Assembly (NCBI GenBank): GCA_034440255.1
Contig: JAWXBU010000267.1
Span: 1-14,392 of the forward strand
Reading direction: 5' to 3'
From: JAEUIA01 sp034440255
GTDB lineage: Bacteria; Planctomycetota; UBA1135; GCA-002686595
Length of the DNA stretch: 14,392 nt
Positions 1 through 8,247 of the stretch are shown here, one piece after another. The position numbers and the translations under genes are program-made. Position 1 is the stretch's first letter. Every line of letters starts with the position of its first letter. The notes below the pieces were generated by a model that was given only the letters and a program-made list of their open reading frames with translations, was not told where the DNA came from and ran no database searches.

Positions 1-540
1 GCCGCGCGCGCCGCGTGCTCGATCGGTGACGGTGAACACGGTCACGACGTCGGCCATGTCGCCGTTCGTGATCCACACCTTCTCGCCGTTGATCACCCAA
101 CTCGCGCCGTCCTTCACTGCGGTCGTCGTCATCGCCGCCGGATCCGAACCGGCGCCGGCTTCGGACAATGCGTACGCGCCGAGCAACTTGCCGCTGGCCA
201 TGTCCGGCAAAAAACGCTGTTTTTGCGCGCTCGTTCCACCGACGAGCACCGACATCGCGCCGATCGACGCGTGCGCGCCGTACGTGACGGCGAGCGAAAA
301 ATCGCCGCGCGTGATCTCGTCCATCACGATGCACAAACCCATCTCGCCGAGGCCCGCACCGCCGTACTCCGTCGGAAGCGCGACGCCCATCAATCCGGCT
401 TCGGCCATCTCGTCGATCAGCGAGCGCGGGACGCGATGCTCGCGTTCGATCGAGGGCGCGAGCGGCCGAATGCGCTCGTCGGTGAAGCTCTTCGCGAGAT
501 CGCGCAAGAGCTTCAATTCTTCGGAGAGTTGCAGGTCCAT
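1..540 (-). CDS. Acyl-CoA dehydrogenase, N-terminal part (cut by left edge)
   Basis: This is the first 180 residues of a flavin-dependent acyl-CoA dehydrogenase, which introduces the alpha-beta double bond into acyl-CoA and passes electrons to ETF. The ATG at 540 begins MDLQLSEELKLLRDLAKSF, the usual helical N-terminus of the family. The first family signature is visible as ALSEAGAGSDPAAM around residues 131-144, followed by the beta-domain strand W-V-I-N-G-E-K-V-W-I-T-N-G. The C-terminal half, with the catalytic Glu and the second signature, lies beyond the left edge, so substrate class (short-chain, isovaleryl and so on) cannot be assigned. It is transcribed away from the gene at 887. A branched-chain acyl-CoA role would fit the AUH-like hydratase at 11441-12262, but the two are 11 kb apart and that link is only a guess. 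Confidence 0.93.
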   Translation of the reverse strand, partial: MDLQLSEELKLLRDLAKSFTDERIRPLAPSIEREHRVPRSLIDEMAEAGLMGVALPTEYGGAGLGEMGLCIVMDEITRGDFSLAVTYGAHASIGAMSVLVGGTSAQKQRFLPDMASGKLLGAYALSEAGAGSDPAAMTTTAVKDGASWVINGEKVWITNGDMADVVTVFTVTDRARGARG

Positions 541-886
541 CGTGTTGACGTCGTTCAGGCAGTTTCGAGCGGGATTCGAGCGCGCGGAAGATACCGCTCG
601 TCGGCGCAGTTGCTTGCACGACTGAAGCCCCGAGTTGCGCGAACGGGCGGACGGAGCACGTCGGAGCGCCCCCAGCTCGTCCGACTCACCCACAGCGCGC
701 CGCGCGAATTCGAGCACCAGATCGTGCGAAACCCGAACGCCTTCGCCCGGTTCAGACTGCCGCGCCGGGTCGTCGACTTGTCCCCCACGTCCTGCTCGGC
801 GATGATCTCACCGCAGCACGAGCGGGCTCCGTGACGGATTTCCTCCGCCCGGGTCCGCAACGGCACCTCGCAGAGGAGTTTTTCCG
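541..886. other. Divergent intergenic region
   Basis: This 346-base gap separates the acyl-CoA dehydrogenase (leftward) from the gene at 887 (rightward), so it should hold both promoters. Open frames cross it on both strands, but none looks like a known protein and they are typical chance frames in GC-rich DNA. A TTGTCC at 778-783 followed 17 bases later by GATGAT at 801-806 could be a weak housekeeping promoter for the rightward gene. The match is poor and I do not rely on it. A clear ribosome binding site, AGAGGAG at 872-878, sits 8 bases before the ATG at 887. Confidence 0.5.
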
Positions 887-1675
887 ATGAAACCGATTTT
901 CATGGTTCTGGGTCTGATCCTCGCAGCCGGCGCGGGCGCCGTGGGCGGCATCGTTGCCAGTCCGCGTGCGAAACCGGCTCCCGTCGACGCCTTCGCCGAT
1001 GTGCGCACCTCGACGTCGGCTGCGACGCAGTCGTCGAGCGAGGTCGAGAAGCGCATGCAAGCGCTCAGTCTGGAGTTGTCGGGACTGCAGAGCGAAATCG
1101 CCGCCCTGCGCGACGACCGCACGCGCGCGTCGGCAGCGACCGAAGCGCGTGTGCCGAGCGACAAACTCGCCGTCGTCGACGAATCGACGGCCGCGTTCGC
1201 TGCCCAACACAAGGACGCCATCCTGAAAGTGATGGCCGATGAGCGGGCCGCTCAGGAGCTGGCACGCGAGGAAGAGCGCAAGCAGCGCGACATCAAGATG
1301 AGCGAAGGGCGCGCCGATCGAGCCGCGCAGAAACTCAGTCTGACCGCCGGTCAACGCCAAGCGCTCGTCGATTACTACGCAGCCGAGCGCACGCACATCG
1401 ACGAAGTGCGCGCCCAGTTCCGCGACGGCAAGCAGGAGACCGGCAACGAGACGATGCGCGAAGCCTTTCGCGACGGCCGTGAGTGGCGCACGAACGAACT
1501 CACCAGAATCTTCGGTACCGACCTCGGCGCGCAAATCAACGAGTTCGAGAACGACGGCTTCCGCAATCGAGCAGCCGGAGTGCAACGCGCGCGCGGCGGC
1601 GCATCGGTGAGCACGGATGGAATGGGCCCCAACAACGGGACGCCGCCGGTTCCGCGCACGGGCGGCAATCGCTGA
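887..1675 (+). CDS. Membrane-anchored coiled-coil protein of unknown function
   Basis: I do not recognise a named family for this 262-residue protein. Residues 4-24 form a hydrophobic Gly/Ala-rich segment after Met-Lys, which reads as an uncleaved signal anchor, so most of the protein should lie outside the inner membrane. Residues 50-80 have heptad-like Leu spacing (E-V-E-K-R-M-Q-A-L-S-L-E-L) and suggest a short coiled coil. Residues 105-215 are strongly helical and charged. They contain LSLTAGQRQALVDYY (150-164), which recalls the LTxxQ helices of Spy/CpxP-like periplasmic proteins, but the likeness is too weak for a family call. The last 35 residues are Gly/Pro/Asn-rich and probably disordered. 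The start is supported by AGAGGAG 8 bases upstream. A 174-base gap separates it from psd. Confidence 0.75.
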   Translation: MKPIFMVLGLILAAGAGAVGGIVASPRAKPAPVDAFADVRTSTSAATQSSSEVEKRMQALSLELSGLQSEIAALRDDRTRASAATEARVPSDKLAVVDESTAAFAAQHKDAILKVMADERAAQELAREEERKQRDIKMSEGRADRAAQKLSLTAGQRQALVDYYAAERTHIDEVRAQFRDGKQETGNETMREAFRDGREWRTNELTRIFGTDLGAQINEFENDGFRNRAAGVQRARGGASVSTDGMGPNNGTPPVPRTGGNR

Positions 1676-1849
1676 GCCCAGTTCGGGGCGTTCGTGCCCT
1701 TCGAAGAACGCGCGCGCTGGTCGCGAAGCTGAGACACGAGCACGCATCCGACGATCCACTTGTGGAGTGCACTCACTCGACGTCACACTCGGCAGGGGCC
1801 ATGATCGTCGCAAGCCGCTCGCCCTCTCGATGACCTCGAAACTCCCTGC

Positions 1850-2641
1850 ATGACACGCGGTCTGCGCATCGCGCTCTCGCACACCGTGGGCTGGATCGCC
1901 GACCGGCGCATCCCCGGACCGTTCCGCACCACCGTCTACAAGGGCTACGCGCGTTTCACCGGCGCGGACCTCTCGGAAGTGCGTCAGCCGCTGGACACGT
2001 TCCCCAGCTTGGGAGCGTTCTTCGTGCGTGAATTGAAACCCGGAGCACGCACTTTCCCGACGGATCGCGACGCGATCGGGTCCCCGGTGGACGGCACCGT
2101 GCAGAGTTTGTGCAGCATCGAAAAAGGCACCGTATTGCAGGCGAAAGGACGCTCGTACTCCGTCGCCGACATGCTCGGATCGATCGGCGACGCGAACGAA
2201 CTCGAAGGCGGCTTCGCGTGGACGATCTACCTGTCCCCCAGGGACTACCACCGCATACACGCACCCGAAGCGTGTCGCCTGAGCGCAGCCGAATGGATGC
2301 CCGGCGATCGACATTCGGTCGCTCCGAAAGTCCTGGCGAAGAGGCGCGTGCTCGACGTCAACGAACGCTGCGCGCTGAAGCTCGAGTGCGAGCGAGCGAC
2401 GCTCTACTTGGTACTCGTCGGAGCGCTGAACGTCGGTCGCATGCGTGTCGTCGGCGTCGATGCGAATCACGTCGGAGCGCTCGATCCGAAGCGCACATTC
2501 GCGCGCGGCGCCGAGCTGGCGCGTTTCGAAATGGGATCGACGATCGTTCTCTTGGCGCCGCGTGGCTCGGCCCGCGTCGTCGAGTCACTCGAAGAGGGAG
2601 CGAGCGTCGCGATGGGTTCGCCGATCGCACGTTGGACGTGA
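1850..2641 (+). CDS. psd: Phosphatidylserine decarboxylase proenzyme
   Basis: The enzyme decarboxylates phosphatidylserine to phosphatidylethanolamine at the inner membrane. Family landmarks are present in order: SLGAFFVREL (53-62), SPVDGTV with the catalytic-triad Asp at 81, LQAKGRSYS (96-104), the YLSPRDYHRIHAP block with His134 and His137, NERCAL (171-176), and the self-cleavage site RFEMGST with Gly229-Ser230. Cleavage there would give a beta chain of about 229 residues and a small alpha chain carrying the pyruvoyl group made from Ser230. The processing motif is MGST where E. coli has LGST. At 263 residues it is shorter than the E. coli enzyme (about 320), mainly through a shorter loop before the cleavage site and no long C-terminal tail. 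There is no obvious ribosome binding site before the ATG at 1850. Its TGA overlaps the next ATG by one base. No phosphatidylserine synthase gene is in the window. Confidence 0.95.
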   Translation: MTRGLRIALSHTVGWIADRRIPGPFRTTVYKGYARFTGADLSEVRQPLDTFPSLGAFFVRELKPGARTFPTDRDAIGSPVDGTVQSLCSIEKGTVLQAKGRSYSVADMLGSIGDANELEGGFAWTIYLSPRDYHRIHAPEACRLSAAEWMPGDRHSVAPKVLAKRRVLDVNERCALKLECERATLYLVLVGALNVGRMRVVGVDANHVGALDPKRTFARGAELARFEMGSTIVLLAPRGSARVVESLEEGASVAMGSPIARWT

Positions 2642-3249
2642 TGAGCGAAGCCTTTTCGGAACGCGATCGGCGCTTGGTGCGCCTGTTCGCGGCCTCGGTG
2701 CTCGGGCGCTTCGACGTCGTGCGCGAACTGCGCCGGAACTGCGCGAGCGACGAACCCGATCGGCGTTGGCGCGAAACGGTGCTCCAAGTGCACGTTTTCG
2801 CGGGCTTTCCCCGCCAAGTCGAACTGCACGGCGTGTTGGAGGAGTCCGGCGGACTCGGGACTTTCGACGCGGGCGAGCTGGGCACGGCGCCCGATGCTCT
2901 CGAGCGCGGAGCGCGACTGTTCGACACGATCTACGGCAAGAATGCCCCTGAAATTCGGGCGATGCTCGCGGGTCACCATCCCGATTTCTCCGAGTGGATG
3001 CACGCTCATGCGTACGCCAAAATTTTGGCGCGCGACGGCTTGCCGGCTTCGATGCGAGAGCTGCTCGCATGCGCCGCGCTGGCGGCACTCGGCCAACCTC
3101 GGCAACTGGCCAGTCACTCGCGCGGAGCCGTGCGCTGCGGAGCTAGTCCCGCTCGAGTGCACGAGGTACTCGACGTGATCGCGGACCTCGTCGAACCTGG
3201 GCGCCTCATCGAAGCGCGCCGCGTGCTCGAGCGTTTCGCGAGCGGCTGA
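2641..3249 (+). CDS. Carboxymuconolactone decarboxylase (CMD) family protein
   Basis: This 202-residue protein has two CMD-like helical halves. The first contains ETVLQVHVFAGFPRQVE (45-61). The second, starting near FDTIYGKNAPEIR (94-106), contains SMRELLACAALAALGQPRQL and SHSRGAVRCGASPARVHEVL (158-177), the classic CMD block. It lacks the CxxC pair of AhpD-type peroxidase partners; its cysteines at 34, 144 and 166 are isolated. It is therefore closer to the gamma-carboxymuconolactone decarboxylase type, with His159 in the conserved position. The substrate is unknown, and no aromatic-degradation genes are nearby. The start was chosen at 2641, where ATG shares its A with the psd stop (TGATG), which implies translational coupling. 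A longer upstream reading in this frame would lie inside psd and has no family likeness. Confidence 0.85.
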   Translation: MSEAFSERDRRLVRLFAASVLGRFDVVRELRRNCASDEPDRRWRETVLQVHVFAGFPRQVELHGVLEESGGLGTFDAGELGTAPDALERGARLFDTIYGKNAPEIRAMLAGHHPDFSEWMHAHAYAKILARDGLPASMRELLACAALAALGQPRQLASHSRGAVRCGASPARVHEVLDVIADLVEPGRLIEARRVLERFASG

Positions 3250-3251
3250 AC

Positions 3252-3273
3252 GGGTCAGGGGTTTTCAGGACCC
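3252..3273. terminator. Possible weak hairpin between convergent genes
   Basis: GGGTC (3252-3256) can pair with GACCC (3269-3273) around a 12-base loop that contains TTTT, in the 70-base gap between the CMD gene and the oppositely oriented kinase gene. The stem is only 5 bp and no clear T run follows on either strand. It is placed where a bidirectional terminator would be expected, but the structure is weak. Confidence 0.25.
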
Positions 3274-3319
3274 TCGTGCCGAGGCGGACGGAGTTCCACG
3301 AGCCGACGCGCCGCAGCGT

Positions 3320-6300
3320 TCACTTCTTCGACGCTTCGATCGTCGCAGTCAACAAGCGCAGCGGCTGCCACGAGCGAATCTGCAACGTCGCTTGCGCGGG
3401 ATCGGCTCGCGGTACGGGACGTTGGAATTCGTCCACGCGTTTGCCGTCGATGTCGATCAACATCGCTCCGCTCGCGCGACGCAGCAAGAAATGCAGCTCG
3501 ATCGCGCTGCCGATCTTCCAACCGGCGATCTCCTTGCCTTCTCCGTTGCGCGCGCGCGACACGACTCGCGCCGCGTCGCCGGTGTCGACGACGCAACGAC
3601 CGCGCAGGCCGTCGCTCGTGAAGGCGAATGCCGCATGGAAGCCGGCGCACGTGACGAGCACCAGTTCGGGCGGCGTGTTGGGAAGCTGATCGAGTCGCAA
3701 GCGCAGGTCCAGCGGCTCGCTTTGGATCTTGAGTGGCTCTTTCAACGGCAGCGTGGGTGACGCGCGCGCCAGGAGATCCTCGTCGCTCTTCGCGTAGCGG
3801 ACAGCCGACCAGCCGATGCCCTCCTGGATCCACGTGCCTGGGTCGAACGCTCCGGCGCGCGCGGAATCGAACACGTAACGCAGCCGGACGCGCGTCGGCG
3901 TCAACTCTTCGAGCACGGTCGGTGCAAACACACTCGCGACGCTCGGCTCGATCGGCGCTTTCAAATGCCGCGCGTACCAATCGTCTCTCAAACGCCGGAG
4001 TTCACGCACTTCTTCGTCGGTCAGGACTTCGGTGCTGTCGGAGAGCAAGCCTTCGATGCGCTTCACTTGCCCGTCTCCGCTCGAGCCATCGCGAGCTTCG
4101 CGCCGCACGAGGCGCAGCCGCTCGAGCGCAAGAGCTCGACGTTCGCCCGCGACTTCTCGAACGTGCTCCAAGTCGCCCCGGAGGCGCGCCTCCAAATCGG
4201 TCACGAGCGCGTCCTTTTGCGGCAACGGGCCGCCGTTGACCGTGGCGCGCGCGCGCACGGCGTCGCCTTCGCGCATGAAGAACAATGCACGCATCAGACG
4301 ATCGGACGTACTCATGTTCGCACCGTCGACGCCCAGTCCGGCGAATTGGAGCACTGTGTCCGTGCCGAGCACCGCCGGTCCTGTGCCGGTCGAGGGCGCC
4401 TCGGGTTGCCGGAAAACGAGCGAGTACTGGAGTCCGCTGTCGAGCGTGATGACGAATCCCGATCTCAACGGATCGCCGGCTTGACTGACCGGTCCGGAGA
4501 CGAGGATCGAGCCGACGCGCAAATCCAAGCGTTGACCTTCGCGCGACGTGACGGCGCGGCCTGCACGCTCGAGCATGTCGGCGAGCAGTTGAGCTTCGCG
4601 CGCGCGCAGCTCGAGCATAGCTCGGACCGGTGTGAGCCACGGCGACGCGAGCGCCGTGTCGAACGCGCGCCTCACATCCCCGTATCGCCGCAGTTTCCAG
4701 CCTGTTTCCTGCTCCTTTTCAAGTTCCGCGAGTCCCTTCGACGCGTCTTCGAGCGCCAATTGCCGCTCGAGCTCATTGAGCTCGCTCTCGCCCTTCGACA
4801 ACGCTTCGTAGCCGAGGTGCAGCAGCCCGACCGGCATCTCGTCGAGCTTGACGCCGCGCGTCTCGAGCTGCACGAGCACGTCGGTTCGCAGTCTTCCGGC
4901 TGCGTCGACGAGCGAGCGAGCCGTCAGTTCACTGCGCAACGCCTGCATGCGTTCGTCCACGAACTGAACGATCAGTGCGTCGACGGCACTCCAACGGGAC
5001 TCGAGTTCCGTACGCAGCGGCGCGACACGCGCGGACAAGAAGCGCGCGACCGCGTCGTTCAATTCGGCATCCGTTAGCCCTTCGCGACGTGCCGGCACGC
5101 GTTGGATCCAAGCGCGCGCTTCGGTCGTCAAAAGAGCGCGCGCTTTGCGCCAATCGCCGGCACTTGCCGCTTGCTCGACCTGCGGCGTGATGTCGTCGCG
5201 CAAGTGCACTGCGAGCGCATCTTCGAATGCGGACACAGCAGCCGCACGCTCCTGGCGCACGAGGATTTCCTGACTCGCTACCCAGCCGTCGAACGACTGC
5301 ACCAACTCGTCGGGCAACCTCGCCGATCCGATGCGCGCGCGGAGTCCGGACGCAAGTGCCGCCTTCGCACCCGTCGCTGCATCGGCGAAGCGTCGCTCAG
5401 CGACGAGTTTCGCGATGCGCTCCTCGGCCTCGCGACGGTACGCGTTGACCTCACCACGCAAACGGCGTTCGAGTTCGGCGCGAATCGGCGCGAGTCGTTC
5501 ACTCTCGTCCGGTTCGAGTGCACGAGTACGCAAGAGAACGTCCGCGCGCTCGAGCGCAGAACTCAGGCCCGTGCGCGGTCCGCTCAGCGCGGCCTCCATC
5601 GCGGCGACCTCGTCGTTCGCCCCCGAACGCGCACCGTTCGTAGTGGCATTCAATTTCGAATCGGAACCGCGCGTCATGAGCCACGCGAGCGCCGTGCTGA
5701 CGAGGACGACGAGCAGCACGGAGGTCGCGATCGGGACAATACGGCGACCGCGCGAGCGGAGCGGTTCGAGTGCACCGCGCTTCACCGCCGGTGCGCGCCT
5801 TTCCCGCAGTTTTTCGAGGTCCGCGAGCAATTCGGCCGGCGTCGCGTAACGCTTCGAGCGATCGCGAGTGAGGCACTTGCGCAAGACGAGAACGAAGCCC
5901 GACGTCAGCGCCGGCGCGAACTCGCGCGGATCGGGCACGGGTTCGTACAAGACTGACGAGAGGATCTCGGCGACCGAATCACCTGCGAACGGCGGGCGTC
6001 CGCACACCGCGTGGTACAGCGTCGCGCCGAGCGACCACAGATCGCTCTGCGTGTCGGCCGCCGAAGGATCGCGCGCTTGTTCCGGTGAGATGTAGTGCGG
6101 CGTACCGAGCGTCGCACCGCTCTTCGTGATCGAAGGATCGTCGTCCGCGAACGCCAAGCCGAGATCGACGATGAGCGCTCGACCGCCACGCTCGACCAAG
6201 ATGTTCGCGGGCTTCACGTCGCGGTGCACGACGCCGCGCTCGAACGCGTGCTGCAGCGCTTCGACGAGCGGAATGAACAGTCGCAACGCTTCGCGTTCGT

Positions 6301-6616
6301 TCAGCGGACGCTCGCGGATCTTTTCGAGCAGCGACACGCCGTCGACGAGCTCCATCGCGTACCACCACATGCCGTCGACTTCGCCCATGTCGAAGGCCGA
6401 GATGATGTGCGGGTGCGCCAACCGCGCCGTTGCGCGAGCCTCGCGTTGCAGCCGTCGTTCAGCACCTTTCGCGCCGACGAGTTCGGGATGCAACACCTTC
6501 AAGGCGACCTCGCGGTCGACGGAAGCTTGCCGCGCGCGGTAGACCGTGCCCGTCGCGCCGCGACCGAGCACGCCTTCGATGCGATAACCCGGAACCCGCG
6601 GGTCGCCGCGTCTCAT
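3320..6616 (-). CDS. PknB-type Ser/Thr protein kinase with large extracytoplasmic sensor region
   Basis: This 1098-residue transmembrane kinase has a cytoplasmic catalytic domain at about residues 10-275. It has the glycine loop GRGATG (18-23), Lys40 in VALKVL, the alphaC Glu59, HRDVKPAN with catalytic Asp133, a DLG triplet (Asp151) in place of the usual DFG, and GTPHYISPEQ before the APE-equivalent site. One hydrophobic span follows at about 293-314 (IVPIATSVLLVVLVSTALAW). The outer part is mostly charged helix, probably coiled coil. The last 200 residues, from LEELTPTRVRLRYVF on, look beta-rich and may be a concanavalin/LamG-like fold; that is my reading, not a proven domain. I chose ATG 6616 because it overlaps the previous stop as ATGA. 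GTG 6640 and ATG 6631 are also in frame and add 8 or 5 residues, and GGAGG lies too close to 6631 to help. The gene probably shares an operon with the two genes before it. Confidence 0.93.
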   Translation of the reverse strand: MRRGDPRVPGYRIEGVLGRGATGTVYRARQASVDREVALKVLHPELVGAKGAERRLQREARATARLAHPHIISAFDMGEVDGMWWYAMELVDGVSLLEKIRERPLNEREALRLFIPLVEALQHAFERGVVHRDVKPANILVERGGRALIVDLGLAFADDDPSITKSGATLGTPHYISPEQARDPSAADTQSDLWSLGATLYHAVCGRPPFAGDSVAEILSSVLYEPVPDPREFAPALTSGFVLVLRKCLTRDRSKRYATPAELLADLEKLRERRAPAVKRGALEPLRSRGRRIVPIATSVLLVVLVSTALAWLMTRGSDSKLNATTNGARSGANDEVAAMEAALSGPRTGLSSALERADVLLRTRALEPDESERLAPIRAELERRLRGEVNAYRREAEERIAKLVAERRFADAATGAKAALASGLRARIGSARLPDELVQSFDGWVASQEILVRQERAAAVSAFEDALAVHLRDDITPQVEQAASAGDWRKARALLTTEARAWIQRVPARREGLTDAELNDAVARFLSARVAPLRTELESRWSAVDALIVQFVDERMQALRSELTARSLVDAAGRLRTDVLVQLETRGVKLDEMPVGLLHLGYEALSKGESELNELERQLALEDASKGLAELEKEQETGWKLRRYGDVRRAFDTALASPWLTPVRAMLELRAREAQLLADMLERAGRAVTSREGQRLDLRVGSILVSGPVSQAGDPLRSGFVITLDSGLQYSLVFRQPEAPSTGTGPAVLGTDTVLQFAGLGVDGANMSTSDRLMRALFFMREGDAVRARATVNGGPLPQKDALVTDLEARLRGDLEHVREVAGERRALALERLRLVRREARDGSSGDGQVKRIEGLLSDSTEVLTDEEVRELRRLRDDWYARHLKAPIEPSVASVFAPTVLEELTPTRVRLRYVFDSARAGAFDPGTWIQEGIGWSAVRYAKSDEDLLARASPTLPLKEPLKIQSEPLDLRLRLDQLPNTPPELVLVTCAGFHAAFAFTSDGLRGRCVVDTGDAARVVSRARNGEGKEIAGWKIGSAIELHFLLRRASGAMLIDIDGKRVDEFQRPVPRADPAQATLQIRSWQPLRLLTATIEASKK

Positions 6617-8211
6617 TTCTTCGCGATCCATGTCCTCCACGCTCGATCGGCTTCTTTGGCTCCCATGCCGGAGGCCGATTGGAACGCCTCTTCGTAAACA
6701 GCGTCGCGAGCGGCCTGCGCGAGCAGCACTCGCACTGGAGGCGTTGGCGCCTTGCGTCGCAGGACATCGTGGAAACGGCGCAAGGCGCCGTCACCTCGCG
6801 ATTCGATCCAAGCGACGATCGCCATCGACGCAGTGATGTCCGCTGCCTGCATGTCGGCGAACTCGAGTGTCGCGATCACGTCGAACGACGAGACCTCCGC
6901 GATCTTCGCGCTCAGCGCCGCTTGCCACGAACCGCCGTGGAGCGCGATGTCGTCGATCTCGACGATCGGCCGATCGGCGGCTGCGCTGCGCGGTTCGGGT
7001 GCTCCGCGTCGGACGGGCCCACCGGTCGAAGGCGCCTTCGGATTCGACGACCGCTTCGGAGCTTGGCACAGAACCGCATTGTTGCCGTGGCTCTTGAACT
7101 CGAAGATGGCCGCGACGCCCTCTTCGAACCATGCCGGCAACATCCGCCGGTCGTAGTTCAGCCGATTGACGAGCAGATGTCCGAAGTGATGCAGGTCGTG
7201 TCCCCGCAGCTCGGTCACGTGACGATTGAAGCGACGCGCCGAGGACAGCGGGGACGGATCCCACCACATGAATCCGTGCGAGAACTTCACGGCTTCGGCC
7301 CAGTCGCGCGTGCCTGACTTGGCGCGGCCCGCGAGGTGCTCGCACGTCGCGATGTACGAAACGTCCGTGTCGAACATGTAGAACTCGGCCAGTCGGTCGC
7401 CGAACAGTGTGATCCCAGGCGCGGATTGGAATTGCGTGTCGAACCAAGTCCGACCGACCTTCATCAGACCGGCGATGAGTGCCAGCTCTTCCGCAGGTTG
7501 CGGCCCGCACAAGAGGGCGTCTTCGGTCACGAGTTTCTCGAACGTGATGCCTGCGAACTTCTCGACGACGGCGGCGTTCGTGCGCGCGATCGCTTCTGCG
7601 CGCGGCAACCAGCGGCCTTCGAATTCCTCGAGTCCGAGTTGGCGTTGCGCATCCGCGAATGGGATCCACTTTCCGTCGACCAACACTTCGTTCTTCACGA
7701 GGTGCTCTTTTTCGTCGGGTGTGACCCAGCGGCCTTCGTGTTCGACGAGACCGCGCGCGAGTTGATCGCTGACCGCGTCTTGCGCTGCACGTTTGTCGCG
7801 CTCGGCCGTTGTCATCCACTCGTTCTTGTAGAGCACGTGCCCGAGTGCTCTGTGAGCGAGCTCGTGCTTCGGATCGATGGCGACGGCACGCAACAGACAG
7901 CGCTTCGCTTCTTTCGTCATGCCCTTGGCGCGCGCCCACTCCGTGAGCTGGAAAAAGTCGTCCGCGCTCTTCGCCGCCTTTTCGCGCTCGGCGAATTCCT
8001 GCCAGCGCGTCTTGCCGCGTTCGATCGCCGTGATGTCGGCGCGTGCAAACGAGAATTCTCCGAACTCCGTCTTGATCGAGATCTTGCCGTCCTTCTCGGA
8101 GGTGATCGTGCCTTCGATCTTGCGCCCGTCTTTGTGCGTCAATACATCGGCGTGTGCGATCGATGCGAACGCGACGAGAACCAGCCCCAAGGCGAAGGGG
8201 ATTTTCGACAT
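6613..8211 (-). CDS. Secreted protein with Trp-motif repeats and degenerate zincin-like core
   Basis: This 532-residue protein begins MSKIPFALGLVLVAFASIAHA, a clear Sec signal peptide with likely cleavage after AHA (about residue 21). Residues 24-66 form a small beta-rich module (LTHKDGRKIEGTITSEKDGK onward). A TPR-like stretch follows (A-K-R-C-L-L-R-A-V-A-I-D-P). Next come four copies of a Trp motif, N/G-x-W-x-[TP]-x-x-[ED/A], with Trp at 132, 162, 182 and 201. Around 337-365 is HDLHHFGHLLVNR plus PAWFEEGVAAIFEF, the layout of DUF1570/MA-like metallopeptidases. However, the HExxH position reads HHFGH (341-345), so the catalytic Glu is replaced by His while the downstream Glu363/364 remains. 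It is probably not an active peptidase of the usual kind. The ATG at 8211 was preferred to an in-frame GTG at 8223 because GGTGGGG precedes it and it starts the signal peptide cleanly. It is 36 bases after the activator gene and overlaps the kinase by ATGA. Confidence 0.8.
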   Translation of the reverse strand: MSKIPFALGLVLVAFASIAHADVLTHKDGRKIEGTITSEKDGKISIKTEFGEFSFARADITAIERGKTRWQEFAEREKAAKSADDFFQLTEWARAKGMTKEAKRCLLRAVAIDPKHELAHRALGHVLYKNEWMTTAERDKRAAQDAVSDQLARGLVEHEGRWVTPDEKEHLVKNEVLVDGKWIPFADAQRQLGLEEFEGRWLPRAEAIARTNAAVVEKFAGITFEKLVTEDALLCGPQPAEELALIAGLMKVGRTWFDTQFQSAPGITLFGDRLAEFYMFDTDVSYIATCEHLAGRAKSGTRDWAEAVKFSHGFMWWDPSPLSSARRFNRHVTELRGHDLHHFGHLLVNRLNYDRRMLPAWFEEGVAAIFEFKSHGNNAVLCQAPKRSSNPKAPSTGGPVRRGAPEPRSAAADRPIVEIDDIALHGGSWQAALSAKIAEVSSFDVIATLEFADMQAADITASMAIVAWIESRGDGALRRFHDVLRRKAPTPPVRVLLAQAARDAVYEEAFQSASGMGAKEADRAWRTWIAKK

Positions 8212-8247
8212 AGGATGCCCCACCCTACCGACGCTTCGTGCGCCTGA

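Noticed and set aside
1690..1707. GGGC-GTTCGT-GCCC hairpin after the coiled-coil gene as a terminator
   Set aside because: It has a stem of only 4 bp and no T run.
752..2470. Long minus-strand open frame (572 codons) opposite the coiled-coil gene and psd
   Set aside because: It is antisense to two supported genes, has no family likeness and shows the Arg/Ala/Ser-rich composition of shadow frames in GC-rich DNA.
2110..2640. N-terminal extension of the CMD gene into psd
   Set aside because: The extra residues are Arg-rich with no likeness, overlap psd, and the TGATG junction at 2641 gives a natural start.
3965..5077. Plus-strand open frame (370 codons) opposite the kinase outer region
   Set aside because: It has no recognisable domain and lies wholly antisense to the kinase frame.
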